64,000 nt of DNA, taken from assembly GCA_031261605.1 (NCBI GenBank), contig JAISJI010000064.1:1-64000 (forward strand). The letters are read 5' to 3'. This stretch comes from Ignavibacteria bacterium (GTDB lineage: Bacteria > Bacteroidota > Ignavibacteria > Kapaibacteriales > UBA2268). Both the position numbers and the translations under genes were made by a program. Of the stretch, positions 1 through 9,066 are shown in pieces. Below the pieces are notes generated by a model, which was not told the DNA's origin, made no database searches, and saw only the letters and a list, made by a program, of their open reading frames with translations. Every line of letters starts with the position of its first letter. Position 1 is the stretch's first letter.

Positions 1-1366
1 CGTCATTATCCAGCAGGTCAAGGTATCCCAGCCAAGCGAAAGTAGCGCTACATTTCCGTCTGCATCTATGCTTACTCTGCCGTTGGCACTTTCCCAAGTT
101 ACGCCGTGTTTCATTGAAACTTTGAAACAATGTGTTACACTGTTGTGTTTGTCGTAGTTTGCATCGTCCTCAATATGCAGAAATACTGGGCTTGCCCCGT
201 CATAGCCCTCTTTGCGATACGCATCAGATGCAGTCATCGTATCAAAACACTTCAATCTCGGATACATACTATCTTCATATACCCAATCGTCAGTGCCCAA
301 AATGCTCTGTAAGGCAGTGCCTGTAAGGGTGCCGTTGGTCGTTAGTTTGCCCTCCGCCTGCCCTGCTACATCTACGCCGTTGATGCCACCATAAGGACAC
401 ATCTGGCGGTCGTAATAGTTGGAGGTGGTGGAAACTTCTGCTTGTCTCGATATTCCAGAAGCACGACTGGGGCTATTGGCGAGGCAAACGCCAATGGTTA
501 AACATTTTTGGACTGTTCCGCCATTTACAATCCCCATTAGTTGTCCACTTGTTGCATTATTAGTAAATCCAGCATTAATGCAATTAATCGTTTTTGCAAG
601 ATATGTCGTACCATCTGATATACCATGTACCGGTCTACCATAAGGACTATTATTAGAAAGATTTCCAAGATTTAAACAATTAAATATTTTTGCAGGTTGA
701 GACAATACACTTAGCCCTGAAACTTGTGATGCGTCACTAACAACTATATTTCCAGCATTAATACAATTTTTCATATTAGTATCGGGATTAGATGAAGGAA
801 CGCTAATACGAGGAAATATCATTCCTGAAATAGAAGCAGCACGGCTATTGATAGTAATATTAACGAAACTTATACAATTTATCGGAACTGCGAAAGAGCG
901 GGAGCATAATGGAGAAAAACTGTGGTAGTAACCATTAAGCAATGTATCAATTTTAATGTATCCATCTATAACTAAATTTTTAACTACGGAATTTTCGGAC
1001 AAAAAAAAACAGACCAATATACCCAGAACTATCAATAATAGAATTATCAAATGCTATTGTTATCTTGTGATAATTGCCATCAAATATACCCCTAAATGGT
1101 TTGGCAAGATAATTTACACTTGAATTATTTTCAAAGCCAATTCCTATTCGTAATGTATCAATATCATTTACAAGTATGAAATATTTGCCTGTCATTGGCT
1201 TATTATGTATGACTGAATCGTTTAATTCTAACATATCGTCTACGGAAGTAATTTGATATGGATTGCCAGCAGTGCCATTACCACCAGAGAATCCATAAAC
1301 TGGAGCGAATGCACAAACACAAACACAAAATAAAACTATTAAATTACAAAAATATTTGCTTGTCAT
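1..1366 (-). pseudogene. Secreted GLUG/adhesin-like repeat protein, frameshifted at a 9-T homopolymer (pseudogene or phase-variable); runs off the left edge
   Basis: ORF 980..1366 has a signal peptide and 'GGNGTAGNPYQITSVDDMLELN' plus 'FRGIFDGNYHKITI'. It ends just after a T9 run (+ strand A 1001-1009). With one T fewer the frame reads GLFFLSENSVVKNLVIDGYIKIDTLLNG... and stays open to position 1 (…INCINAGFTNNATSGQLMGIVNGG…). Confidence 0.75.
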
Positions 1367-1457
1367 TATAGTAACCTCTATATAATTAATTTATAATATT
1401 ACCACAGTATACATATAATTTGGGAATAAAAAATAATGAGAGGAAATATTTTTATCT

Positions 1458-2192
1458 TTACACTTTACCGAACTTACGCTCCCGTTCGCTATACCAAAGA
1501 ATTGCTTCATAGAGCGCCTCTTTTGTGAAAGCGGGCCAATATTTTTCTGTGAAATACAACTCAGCGTATGCACCTTCCCATAGTAAAAAGTTGCTGAGCC
1601 GCTGTTCGCCACTGGTGCGTATGATTAAATCAACATCGGGCAGAGCATTTGTGGTAAGGAGTGAAGCGAAAAAGTCCTCGTCCGCTTCGTTAATTTGAGT
1701 GAGCGAATGCTTTGACAACTCTTTCGCAGCATTGAGGATATCAGCACGACCTCCATAGTTTAACGCAAGGACAAGATTAAGTCCAGTGTTATGCTGTGTC
1801 ACTTGTGAGCAGCGTTGAATCTGGTTAAGACAGCCATTTGGGAGTTTAGTAAGGTCTCCAATGAATTGCATACGGACATTATTTTGATGCAACTCATCCA
1901 ATTCGGATGCTAGGTAGAGTTCTAGGAGTGTCATTAAGCCATTAATTTCATCCGTGCTACGCTTCCAGTTTTCCGAACTAAAAGCGTAGAGTGTAATGCA
2001 AGGGATTTGGAGTTGCGAGCATGCTTTTACGACTTCTTTAACGACCAAAATGCCTGCTGAATGCCCTTGTAATCGTGGTAATCGGTAGTGTTGTGCCCAT
2101 CTTCCATTACCATCCATAATAAAGCCGATGTGTTTAGGTATAGAGCAATTGAGTGAAGTGAGGTATTCGGAGTAATTTTTCCAATGTTCCAT
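1458..2192 (-). CDS. uppS: Isoprenyl transferase / undecaprenyl diphosphate synthase
   Basis: [25 protein letters not shown] and [23 protein letters not shown] are hallmarks of cis-prenyltransferases. Confidence 0.96.
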   Translation of the reverse strand: MEHWKNYSEYLTSLNCSIPKHIGFIMDGNGRWAQHYRLPRLQGHSAGILVVKEVVKACSQLQIPCITLYAFSSENWKRSTDEINGLMTLLELYLASELDELHQNNVRMQFIGDLTKLPNGCLNQIQRCSQVTQHNTGLNLVLALNYGGRADILNAAKELSKHSLTQINEADEDFFASLLTTNALPDVDLIIRTSGEQRLSNFLLWEGAYAELYFTEKYWPAFTKEALYEAILWYSERERKFGKV

Positions 2193-2248
2193 AGTATATT
2201 TGTATTGTTCATAAGTTATGAGTGGGGGAGTTTATGTATAGTTCAACT

Positions 2249-3403
2249 TTACATAATGTGGGTTATATTGAATTTTGAATTTGTTATTCTATGTGATTCA
2301 TATATGAACTCTCGATTCACTCGCTGCGAAATTGCCGCAGTCCTCTCATATGGAATGGAATATGATAATTCCGCAAGTTCATATACATCAATTTCTTCAT
2401 TGCCTTGCTTCCCAAATATTACAACTTCATCACCACGCTTTACATCGCTATCAGTAATATCTACCATAAACTCGTCCATACAGATAGAACCTACTGAATT
2501 ATAGCGAGTTCCATTGATTAGAACTTGAAAACGATTACTCAAATTACGTGGTAAGCCATCTGCATAACCCATTGGCACAACAGCAATTACCATATCTCGT
2601 TGTGCAGTATAGGTTTGGCTATAGCCAATAAAATCGCCTTTTGGGACATTTAGCACTAACATTACACGAGATTTAAGTGTCATTACTGGTTTTAGGTTTA
2701 ATTTATTGGCGAGTTGCTTAGTTGGCATCATCCCATAGAGAGAAATACCCGGACGCACCATAGAGTAGTGTGCTTTTGGATAATTTGCTATACCGGCACT
2801 ATTTGCAGCGTGTATGTATTTGAAGTGGAAGCCAGCATTTTCCAAACTACTGCGAACTTTCTCAAATGCAGAAAGTTGCTTATCAGCGAAGTCAATTTCT
2901 GGCGAGTCAGACGTTGCAAGGTGTGTCATAAGTCCAACAACATTAATATTGGGCTTATCTTTTACATAATCCATCACCGCAAGAGCATCTTTTGGTGGAA
3001 AACCATCGCGGTGCATACCAGTATCTACATATAGATGTCCTGTAATTACTGCATCACGCTCTCTGGCACGTTGCTCAAATGCTTGCACAATATCAAAAGA
3101 GGAAAATGCTGTCTCTATATTGGAATCTATAAATGTGTCTGCATCGGTTGGTTCTGGCGATACCATTACAAGTATTTTGCCATTATCCCCGTTATCACGC
3201 AAGAGTTTTGCTTCCGTGATAAGTGCTACTCCCAGGTACTCCACCTTTTCTGTGCGAAATATGCGCGAGACATCAATGACACTATGACCATAGCCATTTG
3301 CTTTAACCATTGCAAGAATGGGGATATTTCCTACTTGCTGGCGAACCATCTGTAAGTTATGTCGTAAATTTCTTGTATTTATTTCTGCTATTGTTATTGC
3401 CAT
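2249..3403 (-). CDS. alr: Alanine racemase
   Basis: AMVKANGYGHS (PLP-Lys motif), HAANSAG, MVRPGISLYG, VGSICMDEFMVDIT. Confidence 0.96.
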   Translation of the reverse strand: MAITIAEINTRNLRHNLQMVRQQVGNIPILAMVKANGYGHSVIDVSRIFRTEKVEYLGVALITEAKLLRDNGDNGKILVMVSPEPTDADTFIDSNIETAFSSFDIVQAFEQRARERDAVITGHLYVDTGMHRDGFPPKDALAVMDYVKDKPNINVVGLMTHLATSDSPEIDFADKQLSAFEKVRSSLENAGFHFKYIHAANSAGIANYPKAHYSMVRPGISLYGMMPTKQLANKLNLKPVMTLKSRVMLVLNVPKGDFIGYSQTYTAQRDMVIAVVPMGYADGLPRNLSNRFQVLINGTRYNSVGSICMDEFMVDITDSDVKRGDEVVIFGKQGNEEIDVYELAELSYSIPYERTAAISQRVNREFIYESHRITNSKFNITHIM

Positions 3404-3426
3404 AATTAGATTAAGTTAATGAATTG

Positions 3427-5682
3427 CTATTCTCTAATGATATTTTTTGTCAAATTTCCTTCTGCTGTTTCAATGCAAATGGAATACGCACCAATAGGTA
3501 AAAATATATTGGTAATAGAAAATAAATCTGATACCATATTGTATGTTTTTGAAAAAACTACTTCGCCTATAGCATTGTATATTAACACTTTATTGATTGT
3601 TTTTACTGTATTAAATGAAATATACAATGAGTTGGTAAATGGATTGGGATATACACTAAAATCGGAATGTTCCTTGTCAAAAGGTATTGCCAGAATAGTT
3701 AGCGAATGCTTTGGAAATTGATATGTGAAATCATTCCAGTTATTATTTGGCAATACTTCCAAATCCAAATTCTTCTCTATTGGACGAACTTTATCGGGCT
3801 CATCTGCCGTGTTATAATCCAAATAATTATTACTCGTAAGTTCGTATATCTTCCCTATCGGGCGAATAAATTTTGTATCAATTTTTACTTCCGTTGTCAT
3901 CGCATAATTTGGGTTGCGGTTTACAACGGCAATGAATAGTGTATCATCTGTAATTGTGGTAGTTGCATCAATCCAAGGAGTTTCATATGCCCAGTAAATA
4001 GGTGGCTCAACACACGTATAAGTTCCGCATTCAACAGCATTATCCACTACATAATCGCCTCTATGCCTGTCTAGCATAACGAGTGAATGAAATGAAGGAG
4101 TTGGGTAGATTACTTTTTTACCTTTTGCGTCTAATTCATAATTTATCATACCAAGTTTAAAGCATCTGGCTGCAAATAAAACTGCTTGTGGATATTTCAA
4201 TAAGTTATTGTAAAACAATGAATTCCAAAGACCTGCTTCGAGAGAAATGTTACGCTTGACTGTATTATCTAAATCCCAATCATCATTAATGCCATAAGTA
4301 GCACCCCATTCGGTAACTGCCAATTTCACATTAGGATATTTATCCGCAATTTTCTGTGAGTGTTCTTTCACAGTATTACCATAAGTAGCATACATTTCGT
4401 ATAAAAATACTTTTTCGTCATCATAAGTATCGTTAACATAACCATTCCATCCCCCATAGACGTGGTAGCCATAGCCATTTGTAATTCCATTTAATCCGGT
4501 TAGCAATGAATCCATAGTTACCAAATCGCCAGCATTTCCATTTACAATAGAAAAGAAAGAATTGTCAACTGCCCTCATTGCAGCATCATATCTCTTGCAA
4601 TTTTTAATTATTCTATCCATACTCCAATAAAAATATCGTTCATTCTCTAATTCCCAATATTTTACATTATACGGCATTGGGTGACCATTTGCTTTTCGGA
4701 TTTTACCCCAAGTTGTATTCGTATCTCCATTGCAATACTCTATGTAGTTTGCCGACTCATCTTCAGTTCGGCAGGGATTTATCACCAATAGCGGCTCCAT
4801 ATCAAGCATTTCGCATAGTTTCATATATTCATCCGTGCCAAAATCATAGCGTTGCGTATAAACAGTATGCTCCAATGGTAAGAATAGCAATGTCTTTCGC
4901 TGGTCAATATCATATATGCTTCCATACCAATCATTCTCCAATATCTCTGCAAAAAATCCACCAGGATAACGCATTATCGTCGGCTTCCAAATACGTAGCA
5001 ATTCTATCCATTCCTTGCGTATACCATTTTCATTATCCGTTGGCATAAGCGACACTTCGTCAAAATACACAGTTCCAGAACCTTTGTATGTGATAGCAAA
5101 ATTAAGTGTATATTGATTTTGTATTGCTGGAATTTCAAATTCTATTTTTGTCCAAGCATCGCTATTTATCGGCAACTCTTTTTCAAAAAAGCGTTGCTGG
5201 TTCAGAGTATCAAATAGGACGATTTTTGCAACGCCATTGGCATTTTCGCTACGAGCGTAGATGTAACAGTTATGTGAAATCTCGTCATTAATGCGAATCA
5301 ATTGATATATTCCACTCTCTACATATTCAGCATTTTCAATACGTAATTGATTATTGTCTGTCCTATTGTAACCGCCTTCAACTATTGTAACATTATCCTT
5401 ATTAGCAACGGTGTCTCTATCGTTGAAGTATCTACTCCAATGCTGGTAAGTTTCTCTCTCATTATAAACTTCCTCAAATCCCCTATCCATAATCTCTTGC
5501 GCCCACAGACCGCAGTATCCATTAACGAAATCATTAGCCAATTCTATGAAACCACCATTAATCAATTTAGAAATTTTATTAGAATTTACATTTTTTGTAT
5601 TGATTGTTATTTTTGCAGTATTGTCTGCGTGTAAAGAAATTGAAATGGCAAAAAGCAATAGTAGCGGAATTATTTTTATCAT
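3427..5682 (-). CDS. GH51-like alpha-L-arabinofuranosidase with T9SS C-terminal sorting domain
   Basis: KLINGGFIELANDFVNGYCGLWAQEIMDRGFE, MRYPGGFFAE, YWELENERYF; C-terminus FSVYPNPFTNSLYISFN…LPIGAYSICIET…KNIIRE. Confidence 0.88.
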   Translation of the reverse strand: MIKIIPLLLLFAISISLHADNTAKITINTKNVNSNKISKLINGGFIELANDFVNGYCGLWAQEIMDRGFEEVYNERETYQHWSRYFNDRDTVANKDNVTIVEGGYNRTDNNQLRIENAEYVESGIYQLIRINDEISHNCYIYARSENANGVAKIVLFDTLNQQRFFEKELPINSDAWTKIEFEIPAIQNQYTLNFAITYKGSGTVYFDEVSLMPTDNENGIRKEWIELLRIWKPTIMRYPGGFFAEILENDWYGSIYDIDQRKTLLFLPLEHTVYTQRYDFGTDEYMKLCEMLDMEPLLVINPCRTEDESANYIEYCNGDTNTTWGKIRKANGHPMPYNVKYWELENERYFYWSMDRIIKNCKRYDAAMRAVDNSFFSIVNGNAGDLVTMDSLLTGLNGITNGYGYHVYGGWNGYVNDTYDDEKVFLYEMYATYGNTVKEHSQKIADKYPNVKLAVTEWGATYGINDDWDLDNTVKRNISLEAGLWNSLFYNNLLKYPQAVLFAARCFKLGMINYELDAKGKKVIYPTPSFHSLVMLDRHRGDYVVDNAVECGTYTCVEPPIYWAYETPWIDATTTITDDTLFIAVVNRNPNYAMTTEVKIDTKFIRPIGKIYELTSNNYLDYNTADEPDKVRPIEKNLDLEVLPNNNWNDFTYQFPKHSLTILAIPFDKEHSDFSVYPNPFTNSLYISFNTVKTINKVLIYNAIGEVVFSKTYNMVSDLFSITNIFLPIGAYSICIETAEGNLTKNIIRE

Positions 5683-5810
5683 ATTTTTTTGTAACTAAGC
5701 AAGAATTATCTATTTTTACCCCACAATTTAATCATTTTTATCCAATTTTGAATTATATATCGTTATTTTTAACTATATTTGAACTCGTTTAACTAACATA
5801 TAAAATAAAT

Positions 5811-6509
5811 ATGCAAAAAACTTTACTATTATTAACCCTATTTCTATCTGCCATCGCTCTTAATGCACAAGATGTTATGCTACTATACGATTTCGGCAGA
5901 GCCGGACATCACAGCTACGAGGATGGACCGCATACCACCACTACTGTAGAAAACTTCTCTGCTGATAAGTGGGGCTCATCCTATTACTTTGTTGATATGT
6001 ATTACAAAAGCAACGGAGTAAATGGTGCTTACTGGGAAATCTCCCGAGAACTAAAATTTTGGGATGCTCCCATATCCGCTCATATTGAATATAATGGTGG
6101 ATTAAATCTCGGATTCCCATTTAACCACGCATATTTGGCGGGTGCTACCTATTCACTAAATAGCGATGATTTCAAACGTGGCATCTCTTTTACTGCAATG
6201 TATAAGTATATCTACAAACAAGAGGAGCCACACAACTTCCAACTCACTGCGGTATGGCATTGGAACTTTGCTGATGGTCTATGTGATTTCTCCGGCTTTA
6301 TAGATTTTTGGAAAGAAAAGCAACCGGGCATAGATGCCGATTTTGTTTTCTTATCCCAGCCGGAATTATGGCTAAATCTAAATCATATTTCCGGTGTTCC
6401 AAAGGAGTTCAATCTGAGTGTAGGAACGGAAGTAGAATTCAACTATAACTTCGCTTATGTTAAAGGATTCCACTGTTTGCCTGCATTAGGAGTTAAATGG
6501 ACATTTTAA
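5811..6509 (+). CDS. DUF5020-family outer membrane protein (Tsx-like barrel)
   Basis: Signal peptide, then MLLYDFGRAGHHSYEDGPHTTTTVENFSADKWGSSYYFVDMYY; C-terminal aromatic GVKWTF. Confidence 0.75.
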   Translation: MQKTLLLLTLFLSAIALNAQDVMLLYDFGRAGHHSYEDGPHTTTTVENFSADKWGSSYYFVDMYYKSNGVNGAYWEISRELKFWDAPISAHIEYNGGLNLGFPFNHAYLAGATYSLNSDDFKRGISFTAMYKYIYKQEEPHNFQLTAVWHWNFADGLCDFSGFIDFWKEKQPGIDADFVFLSQPELWLNLNHISGVPKEFNLSVGTEVEFNYNFAYVKGFHCLPALGVKWTF

Positions 6510-6537
6510 TAAATAATAATATGTAAAGGAGAAAAAT

Positions 6538-6915
6538 ATGCCACTTGCAGATGATTTGATTTTGAAAAATAACGAGCTGCAAAACCAAAATGAATTATTG
6601 AATAATGAAAATGAAAAGTTGCGCAAGCAAATTGAAGAGTTGAAAAAAACAAACGAAAGGTTGAATAAAAAACTTCAAGATATGACCAATAAATGCAATA
6701 TCGTAAAAGCAAAAAATAAAGATGCTTCCAAAGAGATTGAGAAGTTAATTGTGGAAAAATCAGCTTTGTTTATTTCAAATGATAAACTGAAGGATGAATT
6801 AAAAGTTTTGAACGAAAAGTATATTGCGTTGGGCGAAGAAAGCGCTCTAATGTTTATTGAATTAAAGAAGCTGAATGAAATAGAAAATGAAGAATACAAT
6901 ATATTCAAACTATAA
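6538..6915 (+). CDS. Small coiled-coil protein of unknown function
   Basis: SD-like aaaggag upstream; continuous heptad-type E/K/L/N sequence over about 120 aa. Confidence 0.6.
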   Translation: MPLADDLILKNNELQNQNELLNNENEKLRKQIEELKKTNERLNKKLQDMTNKCNIVKAKNKDASKEIEKLIVEKSALFISNDKLKDELKVLNEKYIALGEESALMFIELKKLNEIENEEYNIFKL

Positions 6916-6927
6916 TCTGAACTAAAA

Positions 6928-6962
6928 AAATCCCTGCAATGTTGTAATTACAGGGATTTCTT
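6928..6962 (+). terminator. Rho-independent terminator-like hairpin
   Basis: AAATCCCTG…CAGGGATTT stem (6928-6936/6951-6959) downstream of the coiled-coil ORF. Confidence 0.6.
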
Positions 6963-6967
6963 TGATG

Positions 6968-7041
<74 letters not shown>

Positions 7042-7102
7042 ATCCTAACTAATAAAAGCGAACACAAAATTAACACTTTTTTCCCAATTTACAAAACTTT
7101 TT

Positions 7103-8071
7103 CTATTTTTGCTCTATTTTTCTCTTATGCACTAGCAAACATCTATTGACAATGTTCTCTGCTGTAAAGCCAAAATGCCTCATTAATTCATCTGGCTCGC
7201 CACTTTCTCCAAATCTGTCTTGCATTGCAATCATCTCCATAGGAACAGGATACTTCCCTACCACAACCTCTGCAACTGCACTTCCTAATCCACCATAGAT
7301 TTGATGTTCCTCTGCGGTAACTATCGCTCCACATTTCTTAGCATAAGCACTGATAGTATCCGCATCTATCGGCTTTATTGTATGGCAATTTATTACAGCA
7401 ACATTGAGATTATATTTTGTTTCCAACTCCCCTGCTGCCTGCAATGCTTCCCATACCAATGCACCACAAGCAACAATACAAACATCAGTTCCATCACGTA
7501 AAACATCCGCCTTGCCAATTTGAAAATCATCATCCGCATTAGTGAATATTGCTGTTTTCGCTCTACTTAGTCGTATGTATGCTGGACCTATATGCTCTGC
7601 AACTGCTATTGTTGCCTTCTTTGCTTGCTCGTAATCGCACGGCACAACTATTGTCATATTGGGCAAAGTCCGCAGTAGTCCTATATCCTCAAGACATTGA
7701 TGAGTAGCGCCATCGGGACCAACAGTAACACCAGAATGACCGCCTGCTATCTTAACATTAGCATTATTGTAGCAAACGGAAACGCGTAATTGGTCGGCAT
7801 TACGAAATGTGGCAAACGCTGCATAAGCAGAAAAGAAAGCAACTTTACCCGATAATGCAAGCCCTACCGCTATTGTGGTAGCGTTCTGCTCTGCTATACC
7901 AACCGATATAAAGCGTTCCGGATGCTTCTCCGCAAAGAAAGAAGTCAATACTGAACCTGTAACATCAGCACCAATAACTACTATACGACTATCTTTATCG
8001 CCTTGTTCAGCCAATGCTTCGCCAAATCCTTGACGTGTAGGTTTTGTTCCTTTTGATATATATTTATTCAT
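7103..8071 (-). CDS. Transketolase C-terminal subunit (split transketolase)
   Basis: DSRIVVIGADVTGS, RFISVGIAEQNATTIAVGLA, CHTIKPIDADTI. Confidence 0.93.
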   Translation of the reverse strand: MNKYISKGTKPTRQGFGEALAEQGDKDSRIVVIGADVTGSVLTSFFAEKHPERFISVGIAEQNATTIAVGLALSGKVAFFSAYAAFATFRNADQLRVSVCYNNANVKIAGGHSGVTVGPDGATHQCLEDIGLLRTLPNMTIVVPCDYEQAKKATIAVAEHIGPAYIRLSRAKTAIFTNADDDFQIGKADVLRDGTDVCIVACGALVWEALQAAGELETKYNLNVAVINCHTIKPIDADTISAYAKKCGAIVTAEEHQIYGGLGSAVAEVVVGKYPVPMEMIAMQDRFGESGEPDELMRHFGFTAENIVNRCLLVHKRKIEQK

Positions 8072-8951
8072 TGTTTGTATCCTCCAATTCTTTTAATGCT
8101 TCCTCTGCTTGCGCTATTGTAGGTGGATTGCCGTGCCATTGATATTTATCGTGCATTAGCGAAATTTCATTACCCATAATAGTTTTGGCGATTATGCAAG
8201 TCGGTTTGTTGATTTTATTTTTATGATTTGCATTAAACTGCTCATAACCCGATATTACTTGCTCTACGTCATTTCCATTAAGTTCAATAACAGCAAAACC
8301 AAAGCTTTCAAACTTCTCTTTCAGCGGGTATATGGACATCACCTCCTTTACCCTGCCATCTATCTGGCAATCATTGTTATCTACAATCCAGCAAAGGTTA
8401 TCTAAATGATGCATACTTGCAGACATTGCCGCTTCCCAGCAACTTCCCTCTTGCAACTCGCCATCACCAGATAAACAGAATACCTTATGCGAATTTTTAT
8501 CTATCAATTTATCGCTCATAGCCATTCCAACGGCTATTGATACGCCTTGACCAAGTGAGCCGGTTGTGGTCTCAATACCAGGAGTAAAGCCAAATCCAGC
8601 AGGATGCCCTTGCAGGCGTGTTCCCAATTTACGCAAAGTCGCAAGTTCGGACGTAGGAAAATATCCGCAATGTGCTAAGCAAGAATATAAGACAGGGACG
8701 TAATGTCCGGGACTTAATATAAACCTATCTCGCTCCTTCCAAGTAGGATTAGTAGCGTCATAACGCATAACTCCACCAAAGTGCAGAACAGCCATTAACT
8801 CCGCTATACCTAGTGCACCGCCGGGATGACCCGAACCTGCAAGTGCCAGCGACTTCAATATATCCCGCTTCAACTCTTTGGTTATTGCTGCATAGTCATC
8901 CGGCTTGCGTTGCTCGTTTGAAAAAATAATATCGTTAAACGAAAAACTCAT
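8064..8951 (-). CDS. Transketolase N-terminal subunit (split transketolase)
   Basis: GHPGGALGIAELMAVLHF, GSLGQGVSIAVGMA, LSGDGELQEGSCWEA; 8-nt overlap with the C-terminal subunit gene. Confidence 0.94.
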   Translation of the reverse strand: MSFSFNDIIFSNEQRKPDDYAAITKELKRDILKSLALAGSGHPGGALGIAELMAVLHFGGVMRYDATNPTWKERDRFILSPGHYVPVLYSCLAHCGYFPTSELATLRKLGTRLQGHPAGFGFTPGIETTTGSLGQGVSIAVGMAMSDKLIDKNSHKVFCLSGDGELQEGSCWEAAMSASMHHLDNLCWIVDNNDCQIDGRVKEVMSIYPLKEKFESFGFAVIELNGNDVEQVISGYEQFNANHKNKINKPTCIIAKTIMGNEISLMHDKYQWHGNPPTIAQAEEALKELEDTNNE

Positions 8952-9066
8952 TTGCTCATAATTTTGTGATTAATAAAGCCCTAAAATTACGACTTTTTTA
9001 TGAATATATTGTCTATCGAAGGACATTTTGTGGAAAAAAGTAGAATGCCGAATTTTGATGTTCAGT

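Noticed and set aside
419-643. Plus-strand ORFs at the left edge (130-643)
   Set aside because: Antisense to the open adhesin frame, which has coherent repeat-like protein sequence on the minus strand.
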